The notes under the pieces: model-generated
The model's input: the letters and a program-made list of their open reading frames with translations, nothing else
Database searches by the model: none
What the model was told of the DNA's origin: nothing
Shown: positions 50,481 to 58,882 of the stretch, one piece after another
Layout of the letters: each line of letters begins with the position of its first letter
Numbering within the stretch: the stretch's first letter is position 1
From: Streptomyces specialis
GTDB lineage: Bacteria > Actinomycetota > Actinomycetes > Streptomycetales > Streptomycetaceae
DNA: 64,000 nucleotides
Direction: 5' to 3'
Assembly: GCF_001493375.1 (NCBI RefSeq)
Contig: NZ_LN929896.1
Coordinates: forward strand, 124,001 to 188,000
Translations under genes and position numbers: made by a program

Positions 50481-51626
50481 TCACCTCACGGCATCCCGCG
50501 CGTCACCCGGCGCCCCGCCGCCCAGGTCCCGGTAGCGGGCCGCCAGGCGCCGCGCGCCCTCGGCCGTGAGCGTTCCGTGCAGGCGCAGCCGGGCCAGGCC
50601 GCCGTCCGGGTAGACGTCCAGCCGCGCGTGCGTCGCGGGCGGAACGGTCCCGGCGTCGAGCACGAAACGGTGGACGGTGTCCGGCGACAGGCGGGTCCGG
50701 GGCAGGATCTCGCGCCACTCGTCGCGGTCCGCCGCGCCCACCCGCACCGAAAGGGCGGCCCAGCCGGGCGCGTTGCCCTTGTAGCTGCCGGTGTCGATCT
50801 CGACGGCCCGGATCACGCCCTCGCCGGCGAGGCGGTACCGCAGCCAGTCGTGGCCCCGGTCGCGGCGGCGGCGGGTCTCCCAGCCCTCCTCCATGGTCCG
50901 GGGACGGCCGGGGTAGATGGTGTGCACGGGCGGCGAGTAGAAACGGTCGGAGGCGTCCTCCACCACCCCGCCGTTCTCCAGCGCCGCGAGGTCGAACGCC
51001 CCCACGGCGTCCAGCCACGCCGGGTCCGGCACGGCCTCCCCGTGCACCCGCAGCCGGGCCACCCCGCCGTCCGGGTACTGCTTCAACCGCACGTGGGTCA
51101 GCCGCCGTTCGGCCGTCACCGGGAAGACGTTGGCGGCGTGCCCGCCGACCGGAGTGCGGGGCACCAACTCGATCCAGCTCCCGCCGTTCTCGGGGTCCGA
51201 GGCGCCCTCCAGGCCCACCTCCTGCGGGTAGTTGCCCCGGAAGTGCGCGGTGTCCACGACGACGCCGCGCACCACGCCCGCCACGCCGAGCCGGACGACG
51301 GCCCAGTCGTGGTCCCCGTCCGCCGGGTGCGGGGCGTCGGCGGAGGTGCCGCGCCGGCGCCGGGTCTCCCAGCCGTCCATGATCTTGCCCTTGTGGCCGA
51401 ACGCCTCCGGGTCGAACTCCGGCCGCCCCGGCTTCAGCAGGTTCTCCCGTTCGGCGAAGAACTCGTCGCTGGCGGCGACGACCGAGCCGCCCAGCCTGCG
51501 GTCGGCCAGGTCGGGCAGATGCGCGAACGGGACGGCGGACGGGTCCGGCGCGCGGTAGTCGGCATACGGGTCGCCGCCGCCGTAGGGGGCGGCGTCGCCG
51601 ATGAAGACGGCTGGTGCGGTGCTCAT
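50481..51626 (-). CDS. alc: Allantoicase
   Basis: A 381-residue enzyme made of two repeated jelly-roll halves, each with RRLGGSVVAASDEFFAE/VEDASDRFYSP, GWETRRRR, HDW and RLxxYPDGGxARLRxHG (YPDGGVARLRVHG and YPDGGLARLRLHG). It hydrolyses allantoate to ureidoglycolate and urea. ATG 51626 overlaps the allantoinase stop (ATGA), so the two are one operon. Divergent from the IclR-type regulator upstream of allantoinase. Confidence 0.95.
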   Translation of the reverse strand: MSTAPAVFIGDAAPYGGGDPYADYRAPDPSAVPFAHLPDLADRRLGGSVVAASDEFFAERENLLKPGRPEFDPEAFGHKGKIMDGWETRRRRGTSADAPHPADGDHDWAVVRLGVAGVVRGVVVDTAHFRGNYPQEVGLEGASDPENGGSWIELVPRTPVGGHAANVFPVTAERRLTHVRLKQYPDGGVARLRVHGEAVPDPAWLDAVGAFDLAALENGGVVEDASDRFYSPPVHTIYPGRPRTMEEGWETRRRRDRGHDWLRYRLAGEGVIRAVEIDTGSYKGNAPGWAALSVRVGAADRDEWREILPRTRLSPDTVHRFVLDAGTVPPATHARLDVYPDGGLARLRLHGTLTAEGARRLAARYRDLGGGAPGDARDAVR

Positions 51627-52981
51627 GTCGGAGGTGCTGTCCTTTCCAGGAGCTTCCCGGCCCGTTCGGTGACTTGCCCGTGCTCCGCCGTCCGACGCCC
51701 GCGCAGCCAGGTGGCGAGCACCACACCGCGCAGGGTGCGGCCCGCGTAGGCGGTGACCGGGTTGCGGTGGTGGAGGGCGGCCGGGTCCACGGTGAACGTC
51801 GCCTCCGGGTCGAACACCGCGAAGTCGGCGTCGTGGCCGGGGGCGATGGCGCCCTTCCGGCCCGCCAGCCCGGCCAGTTGGGCGGGGGCGGTGGCCATCC
51901 AGCGGGCCACGTCCGGCAGCCCGAGGCCGCGCGCGCGGGCGGCTGTCCACACGGCGGGCAGGCCGAGTTGAAGGGAGGCGATACCGCCCCACGCCGCCCC
52001 GAAATCCGGCACCTTGAGGTCGGCGGTGCAGGGCGAGTGGTCGGAGACGACGCAGTCGATGACACCGTCCGCCAGACCGGCCCAGAGCGAATCCTGGTTG
52101 GCGGCCTCCCTGATGGGCGGGCAGCACTTGAACTCGGTGGCGCCGTCGGGCACTTCCTCCGCCGTCAGGGTCAGGAAGTGCGGGCAGGTCTCGGCCGTGA
52201 TCCGCACGCCCGACGCCTTGGCCTCCGCGATCAGCGGCAGTGTGTCGGCGGACGACAGGTGCAGCACGTGGACGCGGGCGTCGAGCCGCCGCGCCAGCCG
52301 GATCAGCAGGGCGACGGCCTCGGTCTCCGCCGCCGGCGGGCGGGAGGCGAGGAAGTCGGCGTAACGGACGCTGCCGTCCGCGGGCGGCGCGGCGGCCAGG
52401 TGGCCCGGGTCCTCGGCGTGCGCGATCAACAGGCCGCCGAACCCGGCGATCTCGGCCATGGCCGCGGCCAGTTCGTCCGGGGCCAGCTCGGGGAACTCCT
52501 CGACGCCGGACGGGGACAGGAAGCACTTGAAGCCGAACACCCCGGCCTCGTGCAGGGACTTGAGGTCGCCGGTGTTCCCCGGGACGGCGCCGCCCCAGAA
52601 CCCGGTGTCGACGTGCACCCGGCCGGCGGCGGTGTCCCGTTTGACGGCGAGGTGGGCGGGGGTGGTGGTCGGCGGGACGCTGTTGAGCGGCATGTCGAGG
52701 ACGGTGGTGATCCCGCCGGCCGCCGCCGCGCGGGTCGCGGTGGCGAAGCCCTCCCACGCGGTCCGGCCCGGATCGTTGATGTGCACATGGGTGTCGACCA
52801 GCCCGGGCAGCAGCGCCGCGTCCCCGTAGTCCACGAGGCGGGCGCCGGGCGGTGGCGGCGCGTCGTGCGGCGTCACGGCGGTGATCCGGCCGTCCGCCAC
52901 GGCCACACAGGCGGCGCGCGCCCCCTCGGGCGTGATCACGCGGGTCGAGCGCAGCACCAGTTCGGCACCGGCACCGGTCAC
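51623..52981 (-). CDS. allB: Allantoinase
   Basis: A 452-residue dinuclear amidohydrolase: LVDTHVHINDPGR (metal HxH), the carboxylated Lys in FGFKCFLSPSG near residue 150, LIAHAEDPGH, VHVLHLSS, CPHFLTLT and SDHSPCTADLK. It opens the hydantoin ring of allantoin to give allantoate. GTG/ATG start at 52981 region with GAGGAGG upstream; downstream overlap with allantoicase. An inverted repeat TTCAAC-N5-GTTGAA lies 36-52 bases upstream. Confidence 0.95.
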   Translation of the reverse strand: MTGAGAELVLRSTRVITPEGARAACVAVADGRITAVTPHDAPPPPGARLVDYGDAALLPGLVDTHVHINDPGRTAWEGFATATRAAAAGGITTVLDMPLNSVPPTTTPAHLAVKRDTAAGRVHVDTGFWGGAVPGNTGDLKSLHEAGVFGFKCFLSPSGVEEFPELAPDELAAAMAEIAGFGGLLIAHAEDPGHLAAAPPADGSVRYADFLASRPPAAETEAVALLIRLARRLDARVHVLHLSSADTLPLIAEAKASGVRITAETCPHFLTLTAEEVPDGATEFKCCPPIREAANQDSLWAGLADGVIDCVVSDHSPCTADLKVPDFGAAWGGIASLQLGLPAVWTAARARGLGLPDVARWMATAPAQLAGLAGRKGAIAPGHDADFAVFDPEATFTVDPAALHHRNPVTAYAGRTLRGVVLATWLRGRRTAEHGQVTERAGKLLERTAPPT

Positions 52982-53016
52982 GGCACCTCCTCGGCTTCTT
53001 CCGCTTCTTTGGCTAC

Positions 53017-53033
53017 TTCAACGTTCTGTTGAA
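53017..53033. promoter_or_regulatory. Operator-like repeat TTCAAC-N5-GTTGAA
   Basis: A perfect inverted repeat between the divergent allantoinase (minus) and IclR (plus) genes, at -36 to -52 from the allantoinase start. The TCAAC-N5-GTTGA core also occurs before the uricase-side operon at 59808-59822. It is a good candidate site for the IclR regulator. Confidence 0.65.
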
Positions 53034-53114
53034 ACGATCCTGGGGCGGCCGGGCCCACACGTCAAGCACGGGTAGGCTGCGCCATGACCGCTACTACCGA
53101 ATGAGGAACGCGAC

Positions 53115-53900
53115 GTGCCGCCCTCCGACGTGCGCAAGTCCTCCGCCGGCGGCGGGGTCCAGTCCCTGGAGCGGGCCTTCGCCCTGCTGGAGCAGATGGC
53201 GGACGCCGGCGGCGAGACCGGACTGAGCGAGCTGGCCGCCAGCAGCGGGCTGCCGCTGCCCACCATCCACCGCCTGATGCGCACGCTGGTCGCCTGCGGG
53301 TACGTGCGGCAGCAGCCCAACCGCCGGTACGCGCTCGGCCCCCGCCTGATCCGGCTCGGCGAGAGCGCGGCCCGCCCGCTGGCGACCTGGGCCCGGCCCC
53401 ATCTGGCGCGGCTGGTGGAGGAGACCGGCGAGACGGCGAACATGGCACTGCTCGACGGCGACGCCGTCGTCTATGTGGCGCAGGTGCCGTCGCGGCACTC
53501 GATGCGGATGTTCACCGAGGTCGGCCGCCGGGTGCTGCCGCACTCCACCGGCGTCGGCAAGGTGCTGCTCGCGGGCCTGCCGGACAGGGAGGTCCGCGCG
53601 CTGCTGCGCCGCACGGGGATGCCCTCGGCGACGGAGCGGACGATCACGACGCCCGAGGCGTTCCTCGCGGAGCTGCGCGCGGTGCGGGAGAACGGCTACG
53701 CCGTGGACGACAACGAGCAGGAGATAGGCGTCCGTTGCATCGCCGTCCGGGTGCCCGACTCCCCCACGGCCGCGGCGATCTCGGTCTCCGGCCCGGCGGG
53801 GCGGATGACGGACGCCGCGACGGAGAAGATGGTCCCCCTGCTCCACGAGGTGGCCACCGACCTGTCGGCGGCCCTGGCGGGCACGGACGAGGACATCTGA
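53115..53900 (+). CDS. allR: IclR family regulator of allantoin catabolism
   Basis: A 261-residue IclR protein: winged helix in SLERAFALLEQMADAGGETG, LSELAASSGLPLPTIHRLMR, and an effector domain with GRRVLPHSTGVGKVLLAG, RENGYAVDDNEQEIGVRCIA, and ISVSGPAGRMTDAA. Divergent from allB-alc. In Streptomyces coelicolor an IclR protein (AllR) at this place represses allantoin genes and is released by allantoin pathway intermediates such as allantoic or glyoxylic acid. GTG 53115 with GAGGAACG upstream. Confidence 0.9.
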   Translation: MPPSDVRKSSAGGGVQSLERAFALLEQMADAGGETGLSELAASSGLPLPTIHRLMRTLVACGYVRQQPNRRYALGPRLIRLGESAARPLATWARPHLARLVEETGETANMALLDGDAVVYVAQVPSRHSMRMFTEVGRRVLPHSTGVGKVLLAGLPDREVRALLRRTGMPSATERTITTPEAFLAELRAVRENGYAVDDNEQEIGVRCIAVRVPDSPTAAAISVSGPAGRMTDAATEKMVPLLHEVATDLSAALAGTDEDI

Positions 53901-54032
53901 GCCGCCTCTTCTCGTTCGAGTGAATGTTCGACAGCCGAAACGGTTCACCAAGCGGCGCGCCCGTAGCGTGGGCCGCACCGCTTGAGGAGCGGTGACCGGA
54001 AGGCCCAGACTGACGAAAGGAGGTGCCGCGCC

Positions 54033-54272
54033 ATGACCACTGCCGCCCATGAGGCTCCCGGGAGCAGGCCGAATCCCGATCAAGTCCTGTGGCAGGCGTC
54101 GCCCACCGACCACCACGGCACGGTCACGGTCCTCACCTCCCCCGTTCCCCACGAGGCCGTCCACACCGCCGGGACCCGGGTGCCCCACGGGGTCGAGGTC
54201 GGCATTCCCGAAGGGCCGGCCAAGGGCTTCGCCGTCATCGAGGCCATGACCGGACCGCCGAGGAACGCATGA
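54033..54272 (+). CDS. Small hypothetical protein in the purine region
   Basis: A 79-residue product; ATG 54033 has an excellent AAAGGAGGT (54017-54025). It contains VLWQASPTDHHGTVTVLTSP and GVEVGIPEGPAKGFAVIEAM, with no recognised domain. Its stop overlaps the ATG of the next gene (ATGA at 54269), so they are co-translated. Its presence between IclR and the nucleotidyltransferase suggests a link to the same regulon. Confidence 0.5.
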   Translation: MTTAAHEAPGSRPNPDQVLWQASPTDHHGTVTVLTSPVPHEAVHTAGTRVPHGVEVGIPEGPAKGFAVIEAMTGPPRNA

Positions 54273-54830
54273 CGCCTCCCCCCGTCGCCGGGTTGCTGCT
54301 GGCCGCCGGGGGCGGGCGGCGGATGGGGGGGCGCCGCTTCGGCGGCGGCGTGAGAGGTGGAGAAGGGGCCGGTACATGTCGTGGTCGGGGCGGCGGGCGA
54401 CGAGGTGCGGGCGCTGCTGGGCGGCGGGGACTGCACGGTGGTGGCGAATCCGGCGTGGGAGACCGGCATGGGCTCGTCGCTGCGCGCCGGGCTCGCCTCG
54501 CTCGACGGCACCGGCGCGCGGGCCGCGCTCGTCGCGCTCGTCGACCAGCCGTGGATCGGCGCCGCGGCCATGGCGCGGGTGCGCGCCGCCTACCGGTCGC
54601 CGGATTCGCTGGCCCAGGCCGTCTACGGCGAGGAGCGGCGGCGCGGGCATCCGGTGCTCCTGGGGGCCGCCCACTTCGCGGGGGTGGCGCGCGCGGCACG
54701 GGGCGATCAGGGTGCGCGGGCGTATCTGCGGGAACACGCCGGGGAGATCACACTGGTCGAGTGCGGTGACGTCGCCGCCCCCGACGACATCGACGAGCCC
54801 GGGGACCTGCCCGACCCCGGCCGCCATTGA
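54269..54830 (+). pseudogene. MobA-like nucleotidyltransferase with internal deletion/frameshift
   Basis: The start (VAGLLLAAGGGRRMGGR) has the GxxLAAGGGxRMG nucleotide-binding loop, and from about 54357 another frame continues (GPVHVVVGAAGDEVRALLGG; VANPAWETGMGSSLRAGLAS; RGHPVLLGAAHF) to the stop at 54828-54830. Between them about 25 residues, including the expected PKALL loop, are missing and the frame changes inside a G-rich run near 54320-54350. Family members make molybdenum cofactor nucleotides for xanthine dehydrogenase-type enzymes, which fits with XdhC at 62883. It may be an assembly collapse rather than a true mutation. Confidence 0.65.
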
Positions 54831-54832
54831 TC

Positions 54833-54863
54833 TTCCGCAATGAGGAAACTAATATCCGTTTCC
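54833..54863 (+). promoter_or_regulatory. Operator-like repeats upstream of malate synthase
   Basis: TTCC-N7-GGAA (54833-54847) and GGAAAC-N8-GTTTCC (54844-54863) overlap 25-55 bases before the malate synthase ATG. They may be a second target type of the allantoin regulator or a promoter element. The TCAAC core seen at 53017 is not present. Confidence 0.4.
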
Positions 54864-54888
54864 AGTCTCGCTGAAGGAGTGACCGCCC

Positions 54889-56484
54889 ATGTCCGCCGTC
54901 ACCGTCGAAGCACCCGCCGTCCTGCCCCGGCAGGACGAGGTGCTCACCGAAGACGCGCTCGGCTTCCTGGCCGAGCTGCACCGGCGGTTCACCCCGCGCC
55001 GGGACGAGCTGCTCGCCCTGCGGGCGCGGCGGCGGGAGGAGATCGCCCGCACCGGGCGGCTGGACTTCCTGCCCGAGACGAAGGACGTCCGCGACGGCGA
55101 GTGGACCGTCGCCCCCGCGCCGCCCGCCCTCCAGGACCGGCGGGTGGAGATCACCGGCCCCACCGACCGCAAGATGACGGTCAACGCGCTCAACTCCGGG
55201 GCGAAGATCTGGCTGGCCGACTTCGAGGACGCCTCCTCCCCCACCTGGGCGAACGTCATCGGCGGCCAGCTCAGCATGGCCGACGCCTACCGCCGCCGGA
55301 TCGACTTCACCGACGAGCGCGGCAAGGAGTACGCGCTCAAGCCCGACGCCGAGCTGGCGACCGTCGTGATGCGCCCGCGCGGCTGGCATCTGGACGAGCG
55401 CCACCTGACCGTCGCCGGCCGGGCCGTGCCCGGCGCGCTGGCCGACTTCGGGCTCTACTTCTTCCACAACGCCCAGCGCCTGATCGACCTCGGCAAGGGC
55501 CCGTACTTCTATCTCCCCAAGCTGGAGTCGCACCTGGAGGCCCGGCTCTGGAACGACGTGTTCACCTACGCGCAGGAGGCGCTCGGCATCCCCCACGGGA
55601 CCGTCCGCGCCACGGTCCTCATCGAGACCATCACGGCCGCGTTCGAGATGGAGGAGATCCTGTACGAGCTGCGCGACCACGCCTCCGGGCTGAACGCCGG
55701 CCGCTGGGACTACCTCTTCTCCCTCATCAAGAACTTCCGGGACGGCGGCGAGAAGTTCGTCCTGCCCGACCGCAACTCGGTGACCATGACCGCTCCCTTC
55801 ATGCGCGCCTACACCGAGCTGCTGGTCCGCACCTGCCACAAGCGCGGCGCGCACGCGATCGGCGGCATGGCGGCGTTCATCCCGTCGAAGGACGCGAAGG
55901 TCAACGCCGTCGCGTTCGAGAAGGTCAGGGCCGACAAGGACCGCGAGGCGGGCGACGGGTTCGACGGCTCCTGGGTGGCGCACCCGGGCCTGGTGCCGGT
56001 GGCCAGGGCGTCGTTCGACGCGGTGCTGGGCGACCGGCCGCACCAGAAGGACCGGCTGCGCGAGGACGTCGCGGTCACGGCGGACGACCTGCTGGCCGTG
56101 GACACCCTGGACGCGCGCCCCACGGCCGACGGCCTGCGCAACGCGATCCAGGTCGGCACCCGCTATCTCCAGGCGTGGCTCGCCGGCCGGGGCGCGGTCG
56201 CCGTGTTCCACCTGATGGAGGACGTGGCGACCGCCGAGATCTCCCGCTCGCAGATCTGGCAGTGGATCAACGCGGGCGTGGTCCTCGACACGGGTGAGCG
56301 CGTGACGCGCGAGTGCGTGCGCCAGGTGGCCGCCGACCAGTGCCTCGCGATGCGGGACGAGGTGGGCGAGGACGAGTTCATCTCCGGCGGCTGGCAGCGG
56401 GCGTTCGACCTGCTGATGCGGATCGCGCTGGACGAGGAGTACGTCGACTTCCTCACCCTCCCGGCGTACGAGCTGCTGGACTGA
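54889..56484 (+). CDS. aceB: Malate synthase A
   Basis: A 531-residue enzyme that joins glyoxylate and acetyl-CoA to malate. Features: LNSGAKIWLADFEDASSPTW near residue 100, PKLESHLEARLWNDVF near 210, IETITAAFEMEEILYELR, GRWDYLFSLIKNFR and the C-terminal ISRSQIWQWI. ATG 54889 with AAGGAG upstream. Within a purine catabolic region its job is to take up glyoxylate released from ureidoglycolate. It is monocistronic, ended by a hairpin. Confidence 0.95.
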   Translation: MSAVTVEAPAVLPRQDEVLTEDALGFLAELHRRFTPRRDELLALRARRREEIARTGRLDFLPETKDVRDGEWTVAPAPPALQDRRVEITGPTDRKMTVNALNSGAKIWLADFEDASSPTWANVIGGQLSMADAYRRRIDFTDERGKEYALKPDAELATVVMRPRGWHLDERHLTVAGRAVPGALADFGLYFFHNAQRLIDLGKGPYFYLPKLESHLEARLWNDVFTYAQEALGIPHGTVRATVLIETITAAFEMEEILYELRDHASGLNAGRWDYLFSLIKNFRDGGEKFVLPDRNSVTMTAPFMRAYTELLVRTCHKRGAHAIGGMAAFIPSKDAKVNAVAFEKVRADKDREAGDGFDGSWVAHPGLVPVARASFDAVLGDRPHQKDRLREDVAVTADDLLAVDTLDARPTADGLRNAIQVGTRYLQAWLAGRGAVAVFHLMEDVATAEISRSQIWQWINAGVVLDTGERVTRECVRQVAADQCLAMRDEVGEDEFISGGWQRAFDLLMRIALDEEYVDFLTLPAYELLD

Positions 56485-56515
56485 CCGCCCAAGACGGCGA
56501 CCGCGGGCACAGCGG

Positions 56516-56563
56516 GTTCGAGCCGGGTGCCGGGGCGGACAAGCCCCGGCACCCCGCTCGAAC
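56516..56563. terminator. Bidirectional hairpin terminator
   Basis: Bases 56516-56536 (GTTCGAGC, then GGGTGCCGGGGC) pair with 56543-56563 with one C-C mismatch and a six-base loop. It lies between the convergent malate synthase and 8-oxoguanine deaminase genes. Confidence 0.8.
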
Positions 56564-56581
56564 GGCTCGTCCCGGCTCGTC

Positions 56582-57961
56582 TCAGCCGGCGGCGGCTGCC
56601 TCCGCCAGGCGGCGGGCCTGGACGCGGGCGGTGCGCGCGATCGTCTCCTCGTCGGCCGTCACCAGGTGGCCGTCCTCCACGACGGGGGCGCCGTTGATCA
56701 GCGACAGCGTGACCGGCGCGGGCGGGCCGAGGACCAGCGCCGCGACCGGGTCCGCGATCGTGGAGTGACCGAGGCCCGTCAGGTCCCACAGCACCACGTC
56801 GGCCAGCTTCCCCGCCTCCAGCGAGCCGATCTCCCGCTCCCGGCCCAGGACCCGGGCGCCGCCGTGGGTGCCCAGGCGCAGGGCCTGGCGGGCGGTCAGG
56901 GCCTTCTCGCGGTGCGGGCCGAGACGGTTGACGAGGAGGGCGTTGCGCAGTTCGGTGTGCAGCTCCCCGGCCTCGTTCGACGCGGTCCCGTCCACGCCGA
57001 GACCGACGGGGGCCCCGGCGGCGAGCAGATCGGGGACGCGGGCGACCCCGGCGGCGAGGCGGGCGTTGGAGGACGGGCAGTGGGCGACGCCGGTGCCGGT
57101 GCGGGCGAAGGCGGCTATGTCGGTGTCGCTCATGTGGACGCAGTGCGCCATCCACACGTCGTCCCCGAGCCAGCCGGTGGACTCGAAGTACGCGGTGGGG
57201 CCCATGCCGAACAGCTCGTGGCAGAACTTCTCCTCCTCCACCGTCTCCGAGCCGTGGGTGTGCAGCCGCACGCCGAGCCGGCGGGCCAGCGCGGCGGTCT
57301 CGCGCATCAGCTCGGTGGAGACGGAGAACGGCGAGCAGGGCGCGGCGGCGATCCGCAGCATCGAGTCGAACGACGGGTCGTGGTGGTCGCGCACGGCCTG
57401 TTCGGTGGCGCGCAGGGCGTCCTCGGTGGTCTCCACGGCGAAGTCCGGCGGCAGCCCGCCGTCCGACGCGCCGAGGTCCATGGAGCCGCGGGTGGCGGTG
57501 AACCGGACGCCGATCTCGCGCGCGGCGCGTACCCCGGCGCCGAGCAGGTCGCCCGCGCCGCGCGGGAAGATGTAGTGGTGGTCCACGGCGGTGGTGCAGC
57601 CGCCGCGGACCATCATGGCCAGCGACCCCTGGGCGGCCGCGTGGACCATCGGCTCGTCGACGCGCGCCCAGATCGGGTAGAGGGCGACCAGCCAGTCGAA
57701 GAGGTTGCTGTCCTGGGCCAGGCCCCGGGTGAGCCACTGGTAGAAGTGGTGGTGGGTGTTGACCAGCCCCGGGGTGGCCAGGTGGCCGGCGGCGTCGACG
57801 CGGCGGACCACGCCGGTGAGCCCGGCGGGCGCCGGGCCGGGGCCGACCGCCTCGATGCGGCGGTCCGCGACGACGATGTGTCCCGAGGCGTGCTCGGTGT
57901 CCTCGGCGTCGACGGTGGCGATGGCGCAGTTCTCGATCACGACGCGCCGGGGTGCTGTCAC
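56582..57961 (-). CDS. 8-oxoguanine deaminase
   Basis: A 459-residue amidohydrolase of the guanine/8-oxoguanine deaminase class: LVNTHHHFYQWLTRGLAQ near residue 65, RLHTHGSETVEEEKF, AHCVHMSDTDI, and the metal Asp in GVDGTASNEAGEL. It converts 8-oxoguanine (or guanine) to urate (or xanthine), feeding the uricase pathway. GTG 57961 with GAGGTC upstream; it starts 9 bases after the uricase stop, so it is the third gene of a uraD-uraH/uricase/deaminase operon on the minus strand. Confidence 0.85.
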   Translation of the reverse strand: MTAPRRVVIENCAIATVDAEDTEHASGHIVVADRRIEAVGPGPAPAGLTGVVRRVDAAGHLATPGLVNTHHHFYQWLTRGLAQDSNLFDWLVALYPIWARVDEPMVHAAAQGSLAMMVRGGCTTAVDHHYIFPRGAGDLLGAGVRAAREIGVRFTATRGSMDLGASDGGLPPDFAVETTEDALRATEQAVRDHHDPSFDSMLRIAAAPCSPFSVSTELMRETAALARRLGVRLHTHGSETVEEEKFCHELFGMGPTAYFESTGWLGDDVWMAHCVHMSDTDIAAFARTGTGVAHCPSSNARLAAGVARVPDLLAAGAPVGLGVDGTASNEAGELHTELRNALLVNRLGPHREKALTARQALRLGTHGGARVLGREREIGSLEAGKLADVVLWDLTGLGHSTIADPVAALVLGPPAPVTLSLINGAPVVEDGHLVTADEETIARTARVQARRLAEAAAAG

Positions 57962-57969
57962 GGGAGACC

Positions 57970-58878
57970 TCACAGATTCGTCATGTCCGCCGGGATCAGG
58001 GCCCGCGCGCCGTCGCGCAGCACGGTGGCCTCGATCAGGCCGTAGGGGCGGTCGGCGGCGAAGTAGACGGCGCCGTCCGGGGTTTCGTTCTTGATGCCGA
58101 AGGGTTCGAGATCGACCAGGAAGTGATGCTTGTTGGGCAGCGAGAGCCTGATCTCGTCGACTTCGGGGAGGTTGTCGATCACCCGCGCGCCCATCGCGAA
58201 CAGCGTCTGCTGGAGGGAGAGCGAGTAGGTCCGCGCGAAGCCGTCCAGGATGTGCCGTCTGGCCGCCGCCCACGAGGCGTCCCAGTCGCCGACGGGGGCC
58301 GGCGCCGGGTCGCCGGTCCAGCCGTGCCGCCAGACGGCGGTCACATCGGTGGCGAGGACGCGGTCGGAGGTCTCCGGCAGCGTCGTGTACCGGTCCTTGA
58401 CGAAGCCGTGGAACTCGGAGTCCGTCGAGTTCATCACCGTCAGCCCGGTCAGCCCGCCGAGGAACTCCCAGGCGTCGCCGTCGAACGTGACCTGCGCGGT
58501 CCGCGTCCCGCCACCGGCGCGGACGAACGAGTGCTCGCCGGGGCCCGGCGTGGGAATGCGGTCCCAGGCGTACTCCTCGATCCGGACGCGGGCCCGGTGG
58601 ATCGTCGGCTGGGAGGTCACGAAGTGGCGGGCGAGCAGGGCGGCGAACTCCTCGGGCGAGGTGATGCCGTGCTCCTTGGCGAAGGCGTAGACCGTGTTCT
58701 TGGTGGTGTCGGTGGGCAGCACGGCGGCGTTGGAGCCGGAGAGGTGCACGTCCGTCATGGCGCCGGAGAGGGCCACCGACACGTTCAGGTCCCGGATGTG
58801 GTGCGTGGCACCGTCGCGGGTGATCCGCACGACGCGGGTCTCCGCCTTGCCGTACTGGTTCTGGCCGAGCGTGGGCAC
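57970..58878 (-). CDS. Urate oxidase (uricase)
   Basis: A 302-residue cofactor-free oxidase: QNQYGKAETRVVRITRD, LPTDTTKNTVYAFAKEHG (catalytic Lys/Thr region), VMNSTDSEFHGFVKDRYTTL, YSLSLQQTLFAMG and SLPNKHHFLVDLEPFGI. It turns urate into 5-hydroxyisourate. It starts 4 bases after the UraD-UraH stop, and that gene makes the enzymes for the next two steps. Confidence 0.95.
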   Translation of the reverse strand: MPTLGQNQYGKAETRVVRITRDGATHHIRDLNVSVALSGAMTDVHLSGSNAAVLPTDTTKNTVYAFAKEHGITSPEEFAALLARHFVTSQPTIHRARVRIEEYAWDRIPTPGPGEHSFVRAGGGTRTAQVTFDGDAWEFLGGLTGLTVMNSTDSEFHGFVKDRYTTLPETSDRVLATDVTAVWRHGWTGDPAPAPVGDWDASWAAARRHILDGFARTYSLSLQQTLFAMGARVIDNLPEVDEIRLSLPNKHHFLVDLEPFGIKNETPDGAVYFAADRPYGLIEATVLRDGARALIPADMTNL

Positions 58879-58882
58879 GAGG

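Noticed and set aside
53907..53948. Imperfect repeat GTGAA...TTCAC before the small gene at 54033 as an operator
   Set aside because: Arms have several mismatches and uneven spacing; too weak to claim.
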